Shown: positions 14,219 through 22,672, numbered from the stretch's first letter. The stretch: DNA of 27,353 bases from RH-AL1 sp964235705 (GCA_964235705.1 CAXSDP010000053.1:1-27353); one strand, 5' to 3'. Numbers and translations: made by a program. Notes: generated by a model from the letters alone, not told the origin.

Positions 14219-15076
14219 TCAATAGAAGCCGATGGGGAAGTACTTGAGGTACAGGTCGGCGAGGGTGCCCGACCGCGTCAGCTGGGCGAGTTCGTAATCG
14301 AGCACCTCGCGCAGCGCGACGTTGCCCTTGCCGATCGCGATCGAGACGCCGTTGCCGAAGTAGCGGCTCTCGGTGAACGGGCCTCCGAGGAAGGCGCAGC
14401 ATCCCCCCGCGTCGGTGCCGTTCAACCACAGGGCCATGGCGATGCCGTCGGCGAAGATCGCCTCGACCTCGCCGGCGCGTAGGCCGGCCCGCAGCGATCG
14501 CTGGTCGGGGTAGGCCTTGATCGCGGCCCTGGCGAAGAAGGCGTGGAGGTAGGCTTCCTGCGCCGTGTTCGCCTGGACGCCGACCTTGCGCCCGGCGAGC
14601 GCGTCCGGCCGCGCCGCCGCCAGGTGGCTGCCGTTGGGCACCACGAAGCGGGCGGGGGTGGTGTAGTAGGGCGCGGTGAAGTCGAGGTCGGCGCGCGTCG
14701 CCGGCGTGTTGGCGAGGCTGGCGACGATCGCGTCGTCGGCGCCGGCCTTCAACTGGGCGACCAGGCTGTCGAAGCGCCGTGCCTGGATGGTGCAGGCGAT
14801 CTTCAAGTCCGTGCAGATCGCCCGCGCCAGGTCGATGTCGAGCCCCGCCAAGGTGCCGTCCGGCAGCGCGAAGTGGAACGGCGGGAAGTCATCCGTCGTC
14901 AGGAAGCGGATGCTCTTGACGGCGTTTGGATCCGGCTTGGGCGGGCGGTTGTTCGGGTCGAACAGGTCGGGGATCACTGGGGCCGTCGCGCTCGCGGGCG
15001 TCTCCGCATGGGCGACCGGGGCCAGCGCGATCAGGCCGAGGGCCACGAGCCACCTCGCTGCCAAGACGCGCGTCAA
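14219..15076 (-). CDS. Family 3 periplasmic solute-binding protein
   Basis: A 285-residue exported protein of the SBP_bac_3 family, which binds amino acids or other small polar solutes for ABC uptake. A signal peptide runs about 1-24 with AHA cleavage. The family core includes IRFLTTDDFPPFHF, GTLAGLDIDLARAI, TRADLDFTAPYYTTPARFVV and LAGRKVGVQANTAQEAYL. The start is unusual: TTG at 15074-15076 overlaps the apt stop as TTGA, and no ATG lies nearby, so translation is probably coupled to apt. No permease or ATPase gene is adjacent, so it is an orphan binding protein and its ligand cannot be read. A pair of adjacent Cys (GGCCAFLGG) is uncommon in this family. Confidence 0.88.
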   Translation of the reverse strand: MTRVLAARWLVALGLIALAPVAHAETPASATAPVIPDLFDPNNRPPKPDPNAVKSIRFLTTDDFPPFHFALPDGTLAGLDIDLARAICTDLKIACTIQARRFDSLVAQLKAGADDAIVASLANTPATRADLDFTAPYYTTPARFVVPNGSHLAAARPDALAGRKVGVQANTAQEAYLHAFFARAAIKAYPDQRSLRAGLRAGEVEAIFADGIAMALWLNGTDAGGCCAFLGGPFTESRYFGNGVSIAIGKGNVALREVLDYELAQLTRSGTLADLYLKYFPIGFY

Positions 15077-15612
15077 TGGCCGGCGAAGGCCATGAGCGCG
15101 TGCACGGGCGTGCCCAGCGCCTTGATCTTGGCGGCACCGCCGAGCTCCGGCAGGTCGATGATGAAACTCGCGGCGGCGACGTCGGCGCCGAGCCGCTTGA
15201 GGAGCTTGACCGCGCCCTCCGCCGTGCCGCCGGTGGCGATGAGGTCGTCGACGAGCAGCACCGTTTCGCCCGGCACCAGCGCGTCGGCGTGGATCTCCAT
15301 CTCGTCGGTGCCGTATTCCAACGCGTAGGCGATCGAGACGGTGGTGTGGGGCAGCTTGCCCTTCTTGCGGATCGGCACGAAGCCGGCGCCGAGCCGGTGC
15401 GCCATGGCGCCGCCCAGGATGAAGCCACGCGCCTCGATGCCCACCACCTTGCCGATCCCCTTGCCGGCCCAGGGCTCGACCAGGGCGTCGATCGTGTCGC
15501 GGAACGCGGCCGCGTCGCCGAGCAAGGTCGTGATGTCGCGGAACTGGATGCCGGGCTTGGGATAGTCGGGGATCGTGCGGATGGCGGACCGGAGGTCGCG
15601 GGGCATCGTCAT
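15073..15612 (-). CDS. apt: Adenine phosphoribosyltransferase
   Basis: Makes AMP from adenine and PRPP; cytoplasmic purine salvage. It has 179 residues, the usual length. The PRPP-binding motif is VLLVDDLIATGGTA (118-131). Other family stretches are DYPKPGIQFRDITTLL, GIEARGFILGGAMAHRLG and IRKKGKLPHTT. The ATG at 15610-15612 overlaps the mtnP stop as ATGA, so the two are translationally coupled. A second ATG six bases later would shorten the protein by two residues. The coupling makes sense because MtnP releases adenine, which Apt recycles. Confidence 0.96.
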   Translation of the reverse strand: MTMPRDLRSAIRTIPDYPKPGIQFRDITTLLGDAAAFRDTIDALVEPWAGKGIGKVVGIEARGFILGGAMAHRLGAGFVPIRKKGKLPHTTVSIAYALEYGTDEMEIHADALVPGETVLLVDDLIATGGTAEGAVKLLKRLGADVAAASFIIDLPELGGAAKIKALGTPVHALMAFAGH

Positions 15613-16484
15613 CGGGAGGCGACTCGCTTGAGGATGGTTTGGAGCTTGGCGACGAGCGCGGGGTCGCGGGCCTCGGGCGCGGTGATGAGCGCGGTGTCGA
15701 GCGCCCGGTCGGAGCCGAGCGGGCAGGGCTCGTGCTCGGCCGGGAGGTCGCGCAGGAAGCGCGCCAGCAGCCGCGAGGCCTTGTCGGCGTTGGATCGCAG
15801 CACGGCGATGATGGAGGCCACGTCGACGTCGGCGTGGTCGGGGTGCCAGCAATCGTAGTCCGTGACCATGGCGACGATGGCGTAGCAAAGCTCCGCCTCG
15901 CGCGCGAGCTTGGCTTCCGGCATCGCCGTCATGCCGATGACGTCGTGGCCGGCCGCCTTGTAGCCGAGCGACTCGCCGAGCGAGGAGAACTGCGGCCCTT
16001 CCATGCAGACGTAGGTGCCGCCCGCGCGCGCGTCGATCCCCTCGGCCGTCGCGGCGGCGAGGCAGCGCGCCGCCAGCAGCGGCGACACGGGGTGGGCCAT
16101 GGAGACGTGGGCGACACAACCGTTGCCGAAGAACGAGGACGTCCGACCGACCGTGCGGTCGACGAACTGGTCGGCGACCACGAAGGTGCCGGGCGCCAGC
16201 TCGTCCTTGAACGAACCGCAGGCCGAGACGGAGACGAGGTCCGTCACGCCGACCTGCTTCAGCGCGTCGATGTTGGCGCGGTAGTTGATGCCGTCCGGCG
16301 CCAGCCTGTGGCCGCGCCCGTGCCGGGGCAGGAACACCGCCTCCGTGTCGCCGATGCGCCCGAAGCGGAGGCTGTCGGAGGGTTCGCCCCAGGGCGTGGT
16401 GACGCGCTCCTCGCGCTCGTCGACGAGGCCGGGCAGGTGGTAGACGCCGGAACCGCCGATGATCCCGACGATGGCTTTGGTCAT
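15609..16484 (-). CDS. mtnP: S-methyl-5'-thioadenosine phosphorylase
   Basis: Cleaves methylthioadenosine (from polyamine synthesis and other S-adenosylmethionine reactions) with phosphate into adenine and 5-methylthioribose-1-phosphate. The protein has 291 residues from the ATG at 16482-16484, with GGAAG upstream. An upstream start 15 codons earlier lacks support. Motifs are IIGGSGVY (phosphate binding, 8-15), LPRHGRGHRLAPDGINYRAN, VSACGSFKDELAPG, MEGPQFSSLGES and VIGMTAMPEAKLAREAELCY. The stop overlaps the apt start. It heads the mtnP-apt-binding-protein unit, 71 nt after the LysR gene. Confidence 0.95.
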   Translation of the reverse strand: MTKAIVGIIGGSGVYHLPGLVDEREERVTTPWGEPSDSLRFGRIGDTEAVFLPRHGRGHRLAPDGINYRANIDALKQVGVTDLVSVSACGSFKDELAPGTFVVADQFVDRTVGRTSSFFGNGCVAHVSMAHPVSPLLAARCLAAATAEGIDARAGGTYVCMEGPQFSSLGESLGYKAAGHDVIGMTAMPEAKLAREAELCYAIVAMVTDYDCWHPDHADVDVASIIAVLRSNADKASRLLARFLRDLPAEHEPCPLGSDRALDTALITAPEARDPALVAKLQTILKRVASR

Positions 16485-16555
16485 GGTCGCTCGCTTCCGA
16501 GGGTCGTTGGCCCCGGCTGTTTGAACCATTCACGCCGCGAAGGCAAAGGGCCCCC

Positions 16556-17446
16556 TCACGGGCGCCAGCGGCGGGCGATGTCCACGAGGTAGTCGCGGAA
16601 GACCTGGACGCGCGCCACGTTCTTCATCTCCTCGGCGTAGACGAAGTACACCTCCAGCTCCGGCGTCACGATCTGCGGCAGCAGCATGACCAGCGGCGTT
16701 TCCGGGCCGACGAGGTAGTCGGGCAGGGTGGCGATGCCCAGCCCGTCCAGCACCGCCCGGTGCAGGGCGGGGATGTTGTTGACGGAGAAGGCGGCGGAGC
16801 GTGGGTTCTTGGCGCCACGGTCCAGCAGCAGGTGGGCGTTGAGGTTGTCGAGGTAGGTCGAGCCGCCGACGCTGAGGCTCAGGAGGCGGTGGCGCTCCAG
16901 GTCGTCGAGCGCCTGGGGCTGGCCGTGCGCCTTGATGTAGGCCGGGCAGGCGTACAGGTGGTAGGAGATGGTGAACATCCGGCGCCGGATGAGGTCCGGT
17001 TGCTCCGGCTCGCGCAGGCGGATCGCGATGTCGGCCTCGCGCATGCCGAGGTCGAGTTCGTCGTCGCTCAGCAGCATCTTGATCTTGACGTCGGGGTAGG
17101 CCTCCAGGAAGCCCTGGAGCCGGGGGATCAGCCAACCCGTGCCGAAGCCGAGGTTGGTGGTGATGCGCAGCTCGCCCTTGGGCCGCTCCCGGCTGTCGGT
17201 GAGGCGCGAGCGGGCCGCGTCGAGCTTGGAGATGACCTCCCGCACGGTGCGGAACAGCTCCTCGCCCTGCTCGGTCAGCATCAGCCCGCGCGCGTGCCGG
17301 TGGAACAGCGGCGTCGCCAGGTCCTTCTCCAGCGCGCTGACCTGGCGGCTCACCGCCGACTGGCTGAGGTTCAGCGCGTCGCCGGCGTGCGTGAAGGATC
17401 CGGCCTCCGCCGCCGCGTGAAAGATGCGGAGCTTGTCCCAGTCCAC
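16556..17446 (-). CDS. LysR-family transcriptional regulator, trxB-linked
   Basis: A 296-residue regulator. The N-terminal winged helix-turn-helix is at about 1-60 (LRIFHAAAEAGSFTHAGDAL, then LSQSAVSRQVSALEKDL), followed by the linker helix and a co-inducer domain from about 90 on (GELRITTNLGFGTGWLIPRL). Its start lies 25 nt after the trxB stop on the same strand, so it is probably co-transcribed with thioredoxin reductase. This pairing recurs in Rhizobiales as far as I recall. Because LysR genes usually lie divergent from their target, this same-strand arrangement gives little clue to its target. The effector is unknown. Confidence 0.92.
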   Translation of the reverse strand: MDWDKLRIFHAAAEAGSFTHAGDALNLSQSAVSRQVSALEKDLATPLFHRHARGLMLTEQGEELFRTVREVISKLDAARSRLTDSRERPKGELRITTNLGFGTGWLIPRLQGFLEAYPDVKIKMLLSDDELDLGMREADIAIRLREPEQPDLIRRRMFTISYHLYACPAYIKAHGQPQALDDLERHRLLSLSVGGSTYLDNLNAHLLLDRGAKNPRSAAFSVNNIPALHRAVLDGLGIATLPDYLVGPETPLVMLLPQIVTPELEVYFVYAEEMKNVARVQVFRDYLVDIARRWRP

Positions 17447-17471
17447 GGCGTTCCCCCGGCCCGGCCGCCGA

Positions 17472-18413
17472 TCACTCGGCGGCGGCGTGCACGTCGATCT
17501 TGAGCGCCAACCAGCGGTCGGCCTCCAGGGCGGCCATGCAGCCCATGCCGGCCGCCGTCACCGCTTGGCGCCACACGTCGTCGGTGACGTCGCCCGCCGC
17601 GAAGACGCCAGGGATGTTGGTCATCGTGGAGTTCGGCGCGGTGGCGATGTAGCCGTTGGCCTTGAGGGTGAGCTGGTCGTGGAACAGGTCGGTCGCCGGC
17701 TGGTGGCCGATGGCGACGAACACGCCGTGGGTGTCGAGGTCGCGCAACGCGCCGGTCTTGGTGCTCTTCAAGCGCACGCCGGTGACGCCGAGCGGTGCGT
17801 GGGTGCCGAGGATCTCGGCCACCGCGTGATCCCAAACGACGTCGACGTTGCCTTGGGCGAACAAGCGGTCCTGCAGGATGCGCTCGGCCTTGAACGCGTC
17901 GCGGCGATGGACCACCGTCACGTGGCTCGCGAGCTGGCTGAGGTAGAGCGCCTCCTCCACCGCCGAGTTGCCGCCGCCGACCACCACCACCTTCTTGCCG
18001 CGGTAGAAGAAGCCGTCGCAGGTCGCGCAGGCGGAAACGCCGTAACCCTTGAACGTCTCCTCGGAGGGGATGCACAGCCACTTCGCCCGCGCGCCGGTGG
18101 CGATCACCACCGTGTCGGCGGTGTAGGTCGTCCCGCTGTCGCCGGTCAGCGTGAAGGGCCGCCGCGACAGGTCGGCCGCTACGACATGGTCGGCCACCAT
18201 GATCGTGCCCACGTGCTCGGCCTGCTTGCGCATCTGCTCCATGAGCCACGGGCCCTGGATGGCGTCGGCGAAGCCGGGGTAGTTCTCGACGTCGGACGTG
18301 ATCATCAGCTGGCCGCCCGGCTCGAACCCGGAGATGAGCATCGGGTGCAGCATCGCCCGCGCGGCGTAGACGGCGGCGGTGTAGCCCGCCGGCCCCGACC
18401 CGATGATGATCAT
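17472..18413 (-). CDS. trxB: Thioredoxin-disulfide reductase (5' end possibly in gap 3)
   Basis: Reduces thioredoxin with NADPH through FAD. Visible motifs: FAD-binding IIIGSGPAGYTAAVYAARA, the redox pair CATC (Cys129 and Cys132 counted from the first visible Met), NADPH-binding VVGGGNSAVEEALYLS with HRRD following, and the C-terminal FAD motif GVFAAGDVTD. The ATG at 18411-18413 gives 313 residues. The frame stays open upstream (reading APPTHAP) into the N run, and family members usually have about 5-10 residues before this Met, so the true start is probably inside gap 3. Promoter and upstream neighbour are not visible. Confidence 0.93.
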   Translation of the reverse strand: MIIIGSGPAGYTAAVYAARAMLHPMLISGFEPGGQLMITSDVENYPGFADAIQGPWLMEQMRKQAEHVGTIMVADHVVAADLSRRPFTLTGDSGTTYTADTVVIATGARAKWLCIPSEETFKGYGVSACATCDGFFYRGKKVVVVGGGNSAVEEALYLSQLASHVTVVHRRDAFKAERILQDRLFAQGNVDVVWDHAVAEILGTHAPLGVTGVRLKSTKTGALRDLDTHGVFVAIGHQPATDLFHDQLTLKANGYIATAPNSTMTNIPGVFAAGDVTDDVWRQAVTAAGMGCMAALEADRWLALKIDVHAAAE

Positions 18414-18435
18414 CGGGGCGTGTGTCGGAGGGGCG

Positions 18436-18535
18436 NNNNNNNNNNNNNNNNNNNNNNNNNNNNNNNNNNNNNNNNNNNNNNNNNNNNNNNNNNNNNNNNN
18501 NNNNNNNNNNNNNNNNNNNNNNNNNNNNNNNNNNN
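18436..18535. other. Assembly gap 3 (100 N)
   Basis: Exactly 100 N of unknown true length, falling just upstream of the visible trxB start. No tandem repeat is visible at either edge, unlike the other two gaps. Confidence 0.99.
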
Positions 18536-18782
18536 GGCCGCCGGGCTGTTATCCTGCAAGGATGTTGAACCGTGTTCGACCATGGTGCCTCACGCGAGCC
18601 TCACGAGGTGCGCCCCGGCGCCGTCGTCACGGCCGGGCACGTCCCCAAACCCATGTGGGGTGGCGACGCCGGGCCAAGAAGGGGCCGCAAGCTGTCCCGC
18701 AAAACGCGCGGGGGTCAAGCCGGGCGTGGGGCCACCATCGACTTTTCACGAGGAAAGCCTCGCGGGCAACTCGCTCGCGGGC
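18536..18782. other. Stretch without a supportable gene after gap 3
   Basis: About 250 nt between the gap and the hairpin beyond the DUF992 gene. Open frames here are Arg/Gly-rich with no recognisable family. A gene end could be hidden by the gap. Confidence 0.4.
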
Positions 18783-18816
18783 GACTTGGCCGGTGCGTGA
18801 TCGCGCCGGCCAAGTC
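18783..18816 (-). terminator. Hairpin downstream of the DUF992 gene
   Basis: GACTTGGCCGG (18783-18793) and CCGGCCAAGTC (18806-18816) pair perfectly over 11 bp around a 12-nt loop, starting 21 nt past the DUF992 stop on the minus strand. No T-run follows, so it may end transcription weakly or act as an RNA-stabilising stem. Confidence 0.45.
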
Positions 18817-18837
18817 ACCTGGTCGTCCCGCCCGTCG

Positions 18838-19371
18838 CTAGGCGCGGTTGACGTGCGCGTGACGACGGTGGCGGCGCATCCTCGGCGATTGCTCGGGACC
18901 GGCGTAGTCGAGGTTGAGGGCGCCGACGCCGGCGTTGAAGTTCACGCCGGTGCTGGTCGTCGCCGCCAGCGGTTGCAACGCGATCGCACCCGAGTTGCCG
19001 CCGACCAGCGCGTTGACGCCGCCGCCGGTCCCCAGCGTCACGCCGAAGCCGGGGCCGACGTAGGTGCCGCCGAGCGCGCCGGCGACCGGGGTGCCGCCCT
19101 CGTAGACGTTGTAGGCGAGCACGCCGGACTGCTGGTTGCCGATGTCGATGCCGAGGCGGCTGATGCTGCCGTTGTAGAGTTCGACCGGGCCGAGGCTGGA
19201 GCGATAGGTGCAGGCCACCGCGCGCCGCGAGGCGATGATGGCGCCGACACCGGGCGCGATGTTGCAGGACAGCGTGCCGGCGATCTCGGCGTGGGCGGGG
19301 ACGGTGACGGCGAGCGCCGCCCCCATCGCGAGGGCGGCGAGCCGCGCGGTCTTCTTCACGTTGGGGCGCAT
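18838..19371 (-). CDS. DUF992 secreted protein
   Basis: A 177-residue exported protein resembling DUF992 (PF06186), a Rhizobiales-enriched family of unknown role. I chose the ATG at 19369-19371 because AAGGAGA precedes it; a longer frame upstream has no such site. Signal peptide about 1-27 (LAALAMGAALAVTVPAHA). The family core reads EIAGTLSCNIAPGVGAII, SRRAVACTYRSS, GSISRLGIDIG, LGGTYVGPGFGVTLGTGGG, NALVGGNSGAIALQPL and VGALNLDYAG. Two Cys (in LSCN and VACTY) may form a disulfide. The His/Arg-rich tail (MRRHRRHAHVNRA) extends beyond the usual family end and might bind metal, which is only a guess. Confidence 0.82.
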   Translation of the reverse strand: MRPNVKKTARLAALAMGAALAVTVPAHAEIAGTLSCNIAPGVGAIIASRRAVACTYRSSLGPVELYNGSISRLGIDIGNQQSGVLAYNVYEGGTPVAGALGGTYVGPGFGVTLGTGGGVNALVGGNSGAIALQPLAATTSTGVNFNAGVGALNLDYAGPEQSPRMRRHRRHAHVNRA

Positions 19372-19537
19372 GGACGTCAGTCTCCTTGGCGTTCGGCACG
19401 ATTCGCGTAAAAGCCGGTGCGATCCATCCGCCCCCGGCGCCAAGGTGAGCGGCGCGGCGAGGCGAAGACTCGACGATCCTGGTTCGGCGGCCCTGGAGTG
19501 ACAAAGCTTTGCCCTTCACGCAAGCGTTTCCAGCCGG

Positions 19538-19966
19538 ATGGTGAACTCCGCGTCCGATCCGATCGTGCCGCTCGCCCGCGTCCCGGCCCTGGCCCGGCAG
19601 TTGCGGTCCTTCGTCGGCGTCGGCGCGCTCGCCACGGCGCTCCACTACGGCGTGCTGATCGGCCTCGTGCAATTGGCCGGCGTGGCGCCGGTGCCGGCGG
19701 CCCTGTGCGGGTTCACGGCCGGCGGCGTGATGTCCTACCGGCTCAACCGCCGCCACACCTTCGGGAGCGAGCGCCCGCACGAGGAGGCGATCTGGCGCTT
19801 CACGCTGGTGGCCGGCGTCGCCTTCGCGCTGACCTACGCGCTGATGCGGGCGATGGTGGAGGGCTGGCTGATCCCCTACCTGCCGGCGCAGGTCGCCACC
19901 ACCGGCCTCGTCATGATCTGGACCTTCGCCGCCAACAAGCTGTGGACGTTTCGCGGCGAGCTGTGA
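19538..19966 (+). CDS. GtrA-family membrane protein
   Basis: A 142-residue integral membrane protein of the GtrA family, whose members help move polyprenyl-linked sugars across the inner membrane for surface glycosylation. Four predicted membrane helices lie at about 24-47 (FVGVGALATALHYGVLIGLV), 50-68, 87-108 and 112-133. Family motifs are LRSFVGVGALATALHYGV and SYRLNRRHTFGSERPH, plus ANKLWTFRGEL at the end. No glycosyltransferase gene is next to it, so its substrate is unknown. It is divergent from DUF992 (166 nt between) and convergent with hemF (24 nt between). Confidence 0.88.
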   Translation: MVNSASDPIVPLARVPALARQLRSFVGVGALATALHYGVLIGLVQLAGVAPVPAALCGFTAGGVMSYRLNRRHTFGSERPHEEAIWRFTLVAGVAFALTYALMRAMVEGWLIPYLPAQVATTGLVMIWTFAANKLWTFRGEL

Positions 19967-19990
19967 GCGGCCGCGACGGGGACGGTCCGT

Positions 19991-20908
19991 TCAAGGCCAC
20001 ATCACCTCCGGCGGCAGCGAGGACAGGATCGATTCGACGTTGCCGCCGGTCTTCAGGCCGAAGATCGTGCCGCGATCGTAGAGCAGGTTGAACTCGACGT
20101 AGCGGCCACGCCGCACCAGCTGCTCCCGCCGGTCCGCCTCGCTCCAGGCGTGCGCCATGTTGCGCCGTACGATCGCGGGGTAGACGCTCCTGAAGGCGCC
20201 GCCGACCGCGCGGGTGAAGGCGAAGATCGGTTGGAAACCCTGGCCGGAGGCGGCCGGCTCCAGGTAGTCGTAGAAGATGCCGCCGACCCCGCGCGGCTCG
20301 TCGCGGTGCGGCAGGTGGAAGTACTCGTCGCACCAGGCCTTGAAGCGGGGATGGTCCGCCACGCCGGCGTGGGCTTCGCAGGCCTGGCGCAGCGCCTCGT
20401 GGAAGGACAGGGTGTCGGGGTCGTCGGGCGTGCGGCGCCGGTCCAGCACCGGCGTCAGGTCCGCGCCCCCGCCGAACCACGTCTTGCCCGTCGCCACGAA
20501 GCGCGTGTTCATATGGACGGCCGGTACGTTGGGGTTCCAGGGGTGGGCGATGACGGACACGCCCGACGCCCAGAAGCGCGGGTCGACGTCGGCGCCGGGC
20601 ATCTGCTTGGCGAACTCCGGCGCGAAGGTGCCGTGTACGGTGGAGGCGTGGACGCCGGCCTTCTCGAAGACCCGGCCGCTCAACATGCCCATGCGGCCGC
20701 CGCCGCCGTCCGCCCCGTCGTGGTTGGTGCGCGCCCACGCCTTGGTGGTCGCCGTGCCGGGCGGCATGTCGGGGCGAGCGAACGGCCCGTCCGCCTCCGC
20801 CTCCAGGGCCTCGAAGGCCCCGAGGATGTCCATCTGCAGGGCCTCGAACCAGGCGCGGGCGGCGGCTTTCTCCTCGTGGTGGCGATCGTCGGTCACGGGG
20901 CCGGTCAT
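19991..20908 (-). CDS. hemF: Oxygen-dependent coproporphyrinogen III oxidase
   Basis: Oxidatively decarboxylates coproporphyrinogen III to protoporphyrinogen IX in heme synthesis. The protein has 305 residues from the ATG at 20906-20908; a GTG at 20918-20920 would add four residues. Conserved stretches include ARTNHDGADGGGGRMG, HPWNPNVPAVHMNTRF, TWFGGGADLTPVL, DEYFHLPHRDEPRGVGGIFY and EFNLLYDRGTIFGL. It lies 43 nt after trmL on the same strand, and trmL is divergent from the petABC region. Heme made by this pathway supplies the cytochrome bc1 complex encoded nearby. This variant needs O2, which points to aerobic life. Confidence 0.96.
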   Translation of the reverse strand: MTGPVTDDRHHEEKAAARAWFEALQMDILGAFEALEAEADGPFARPDMPPGTATTKAWARTNHDGADGGGGRMGMLSGRVFEKAGVHASTVHGTFAPEFAKQMPGADVDPRFWASGVSVIAHPWNPNVPAVHMNTRFVATGKTWFGGGADLTPVLDRRRTPDDPDTLSFHEALRQACEAHAGVADHPRFKAWCDEYFHLPHRDEPRGVGGIFYDYLEPAASGQGFQPIFAFTRAVGGAFRSVYPAIVRRNMAHAWSEADRREQLVRRGRYVEFNLLYDRGTIFGLKTGGNVESILSSLPPEVMWP

Positions 20909-20951
20909 GGGTATGTCCACGCGCGAGGGCAGGGGGAGTGGCGGACACCTC

Positions 20952-21515
20952 CTATCCCACGAGCGGCCCGCCGTGTAAGCCGCCGATCTGGCGCAAAGCC
21001 TCGCCGACGACCATGGCGGCGGCCACCGCGACGTTCAGCGAGCGCAGCCCGGGCACCATCGGGACCACCACGCGGAGGTCCGCCGCGCCGTGGACGTGGT
21101 CCGGTACGCCGGCCGACTCGCGCCCCACCATCAGGACGTCGCCGGGGCGGAACGTGGCGTCCGCGTAAGGCGTCGCGGCTTTGGTGGACAGCAGCACCAA
21201 CCGCCGGCCGGTCCCGGCCCGCCCAGCCCCTTCGACCCGCCAAGCCTCGAAGGCGGCGAAGGATGCGTGGCGCCCGACCTCGAGCGCGTCGAGGTAGTCC
21301 ATCCCGGCACGGCGGAAATGGCGGTCGCTGGTTGGAAAACCGGCCGGCTCGATGATCGCCGCCGCGATGCCGAGGCAGGCGCACATCCGCAGCATCGTCC
21401 CGCAGTTCTGCGGGATATCGGGCTGGTAGAGGGCCAACGTCAGTGGCGGGGGACGACGCCCGTCGGCCTCGTTGGAGCGATGACGGTCGGCATCCGCGTC
21501 GCGGAGGTTAACCAT
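20952..21515 (-). CDS. trmL: tRNA (cytidine(34)-2'-O)-methyltransferase TrmL
   Basis: A SPOUT-class methyltransferase that modifies the wobble base of tRNA-Leu. Motifs are LALYQPDIPQNCGTMLRMCA near the start, DVLMVGRESAGVP (motif 2) and VPMVPGLRSLNVAVAAAMV (motif 3). At 187 residues it exceeds the usual 150-160 because about 27 residues (MVNLRDADADRHRSNEADGR and on) precede the conserved start. No ribosome-binding site clearly decides between this ATG (21513-21515) and a shorter non-ATG start near the conserved region. It is the first gene of trmL-hemF and is divergent from the Gly/Tyr-rich gene. Confidence 0.92.
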   Translation of the reverse strand: MVNLRDADADRHRSNEADGRRPPPLTLALYQPDIPQNCGTMLRMCACLGIAAAIIEPAGFPTSDRHFRRAGMDYLDALEVGRHASFAAFEAWRVEGAGRAGTGRRLVLLSTKAATPYADATFRPGDVLMVGRESAGVPDHVHGAADLRVVVPMVPGLRSLNVAVAAAMVVGEALRQIGGLHGGPLVG

Positions 21516-21595
21516 GGCTGCGACAAACCGTCATGACAGGCGAACCCTCGCGGCCATCGATTGTTTAATGGCCAAGCTGAGCAAGGAGAAACAAC

Positions 21596-21907
21596 ATGAA
21601 CGCCATTCTGCGCAAGGTCGCGATCGCCGGTTGCACCACTCTGATGCTGGGTGCCGGCGCGGTCGCGACGACGGCCCAGGCGCAAGGGTTTGGTCGCGGC
21701 GACGGCTACGGTCATGGTTACGGCCATGGATACGGGCGCGGCTATTATGGCCACGGCGGCTACGGTCGCGGCCGGTATTACCGGGGTGGTCGGGGTTACG
21801 GCGCCGCGGCGCTCGGCCTCGGTCTCGCCGCCGGGGCGGTCGCCGGTGCGGCGGCGACGTCCGCCTATCGCGCGCCGGGCTACGGCTACCCGGGCAACGG
21901 TTACTGA
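21596..21907 (+). CDS. Gly/Tyr/His-rich secreted protein
   Basis: A 103-residue exported protein. AAGGAG lies about 8 nt before the ATG. Signal peptide about 1-29 (IAGCTTLMLGAGAVATTAQA), which has a Cys in the core, but no clear lipobox. The mature protein opens with short repeats: GYGHGYGHGYGRG, YYGHGGYGRGRYY and RGGRGYG. A hydrophobic glycine-zipper-like stretch follows (AAALGLGLAAGAVAGAAATSAY), then GYGYPGNGY. Such small Gly/Tyr proteins are frequent in Rhizobiales envelopes and have no assigned function. The glycine-zipper could insert in a membrane. A textbook terminator follows, so it is probably monocistronic and well expressed. Confidence 0.78.
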   Translation: MNAILRKVAIAGCTTLMLGAGAVATTAQAQGFGRGDGYGHGYGHGYGRGYYGHGGYGRGRYYRGGRGYGAAALGLGLAAGAVAGAAATSAYRAPGYGYPGNGY

Positions 21908-21937
21908 TCACCGGATCCCGACGCCACGACGTGTATC

Positions 21938-21965
21938 GAGCCCCGCCCAACGGCGGGGCTCTTTT
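21938..21965 (+). terminator. Intrinsic terminator of the Gly/Tyr-rich gene
   Basis: GAGCCCCGCC (21938-21947) and GGCGGGGCTC (21952-21961) form a perfect 10-bp stem with a CAAC loop, followed by TTTT at 21962-21965. It is the clearest intrinsic terminator in the window. Confidence 0.93.
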
Positions 21966-22153
21966 CGTTCGCCGGTTGGTCGCGCGTGGCCCGCGAGGGC
22001 GTCGTCCATCGGCGCCATGTTCGCCTGTGCCATGTTCACCTATGCCATGTGCCGCCGCGCCGCGTTCGGTCCAGGCGCGCGCGATCCCATATGATGGTCA
22101 CGGATGACGATGGCACGCGACTTCCGTCCCGGGCATCCGAAGGTTGGAGCGGC

Positions 22154-22672
22154 ATGGCAACGGAAACGGGGGACGGATCGTCCCGGCGGGACATCCTCAC
22201 CATCGCCACCGGCGTGGTCGGCGTCACCGGGCTGGCCGCCGCCGCGTGGCCGCTGATCGCCCAGATGCGGCCGGACGCCGCCACGCTCGCCAACGCCACC
22301 ACGGAGGTCGACCTCGCCCCCATCGCGGAAGGGCAGATCGTCACCGTGACGTGGCAGGGCAAGCCGGTGTTCGTGCGCCACCGCACGGCGCGCGAGATCG
22401 CCGACGCCCGCGCCACGCCGTTGGACGCCCTGACCGACCCGGCGAGCGACGAATCCCGTGCGCCCAGGCCGGAATGGTTGGTCGTGGTCGGCATCTGCAC
22501 CCACCTCGGCTGCGTGCCGATCGGCCACGAGGGCCGCTACGGCGGGTGGTTCTGCCCCTGTCACGGTTCGGTCTACGACACGGCCGGGCGCGTGCGGCGC
22601 GGGCCGGCGCTGCTCAACCTCGTCCTGCCGCCTTACACCTACGCGGCGGCCGATAGGATCGTGATCGGCTGA
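22154..22672 (+). CDS. petA: Ubiquinol-cytochrome c reductase iron-sulfur subunit (Rieske)
   Basis: Carries the 2Fe-2S cluster of the cytochrome bc1 complex, passing electrons from ubiquinol to cytochrome c1. It has 172 residues from the ATG at 22154, with GGAG upstream. A twin-arginine-type start (SSRRDILTIATG) leads into one membrane anchor (about 14-37). Cluster motifs are CTHLGC (115-120) and CPCHGS (134-139), with Cys115, His117, Cys134 and His137 as ligands and Cys120-Cys136 as the expected disulfide. It is the first gene of petABC; petB begins 64 nt after its stop. Confidence 0.96.
   Translation: MATETGDGSSRRDILTIATGVVGVTGLAAAAWPLIAQMRPDAATLANATTEVDLAPIAEGQIVTVTWQGKPVFVRHRTAREIADARATPLDALTDPASDESRAPRPEWLVVVGICTHLGCVPIGHEGRYGGWFCPCHGSVYDTAGRVRRGPALLNLVLPPYTYAAADRIVIG

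Noticed and set aside
21204..21255. A further REP-like copy in trmL (ccccttcgacccgcc)
   Set aside because: Only the first part of the core matches and it lies in intact coding sequence of normal trmL. It is probably chance.
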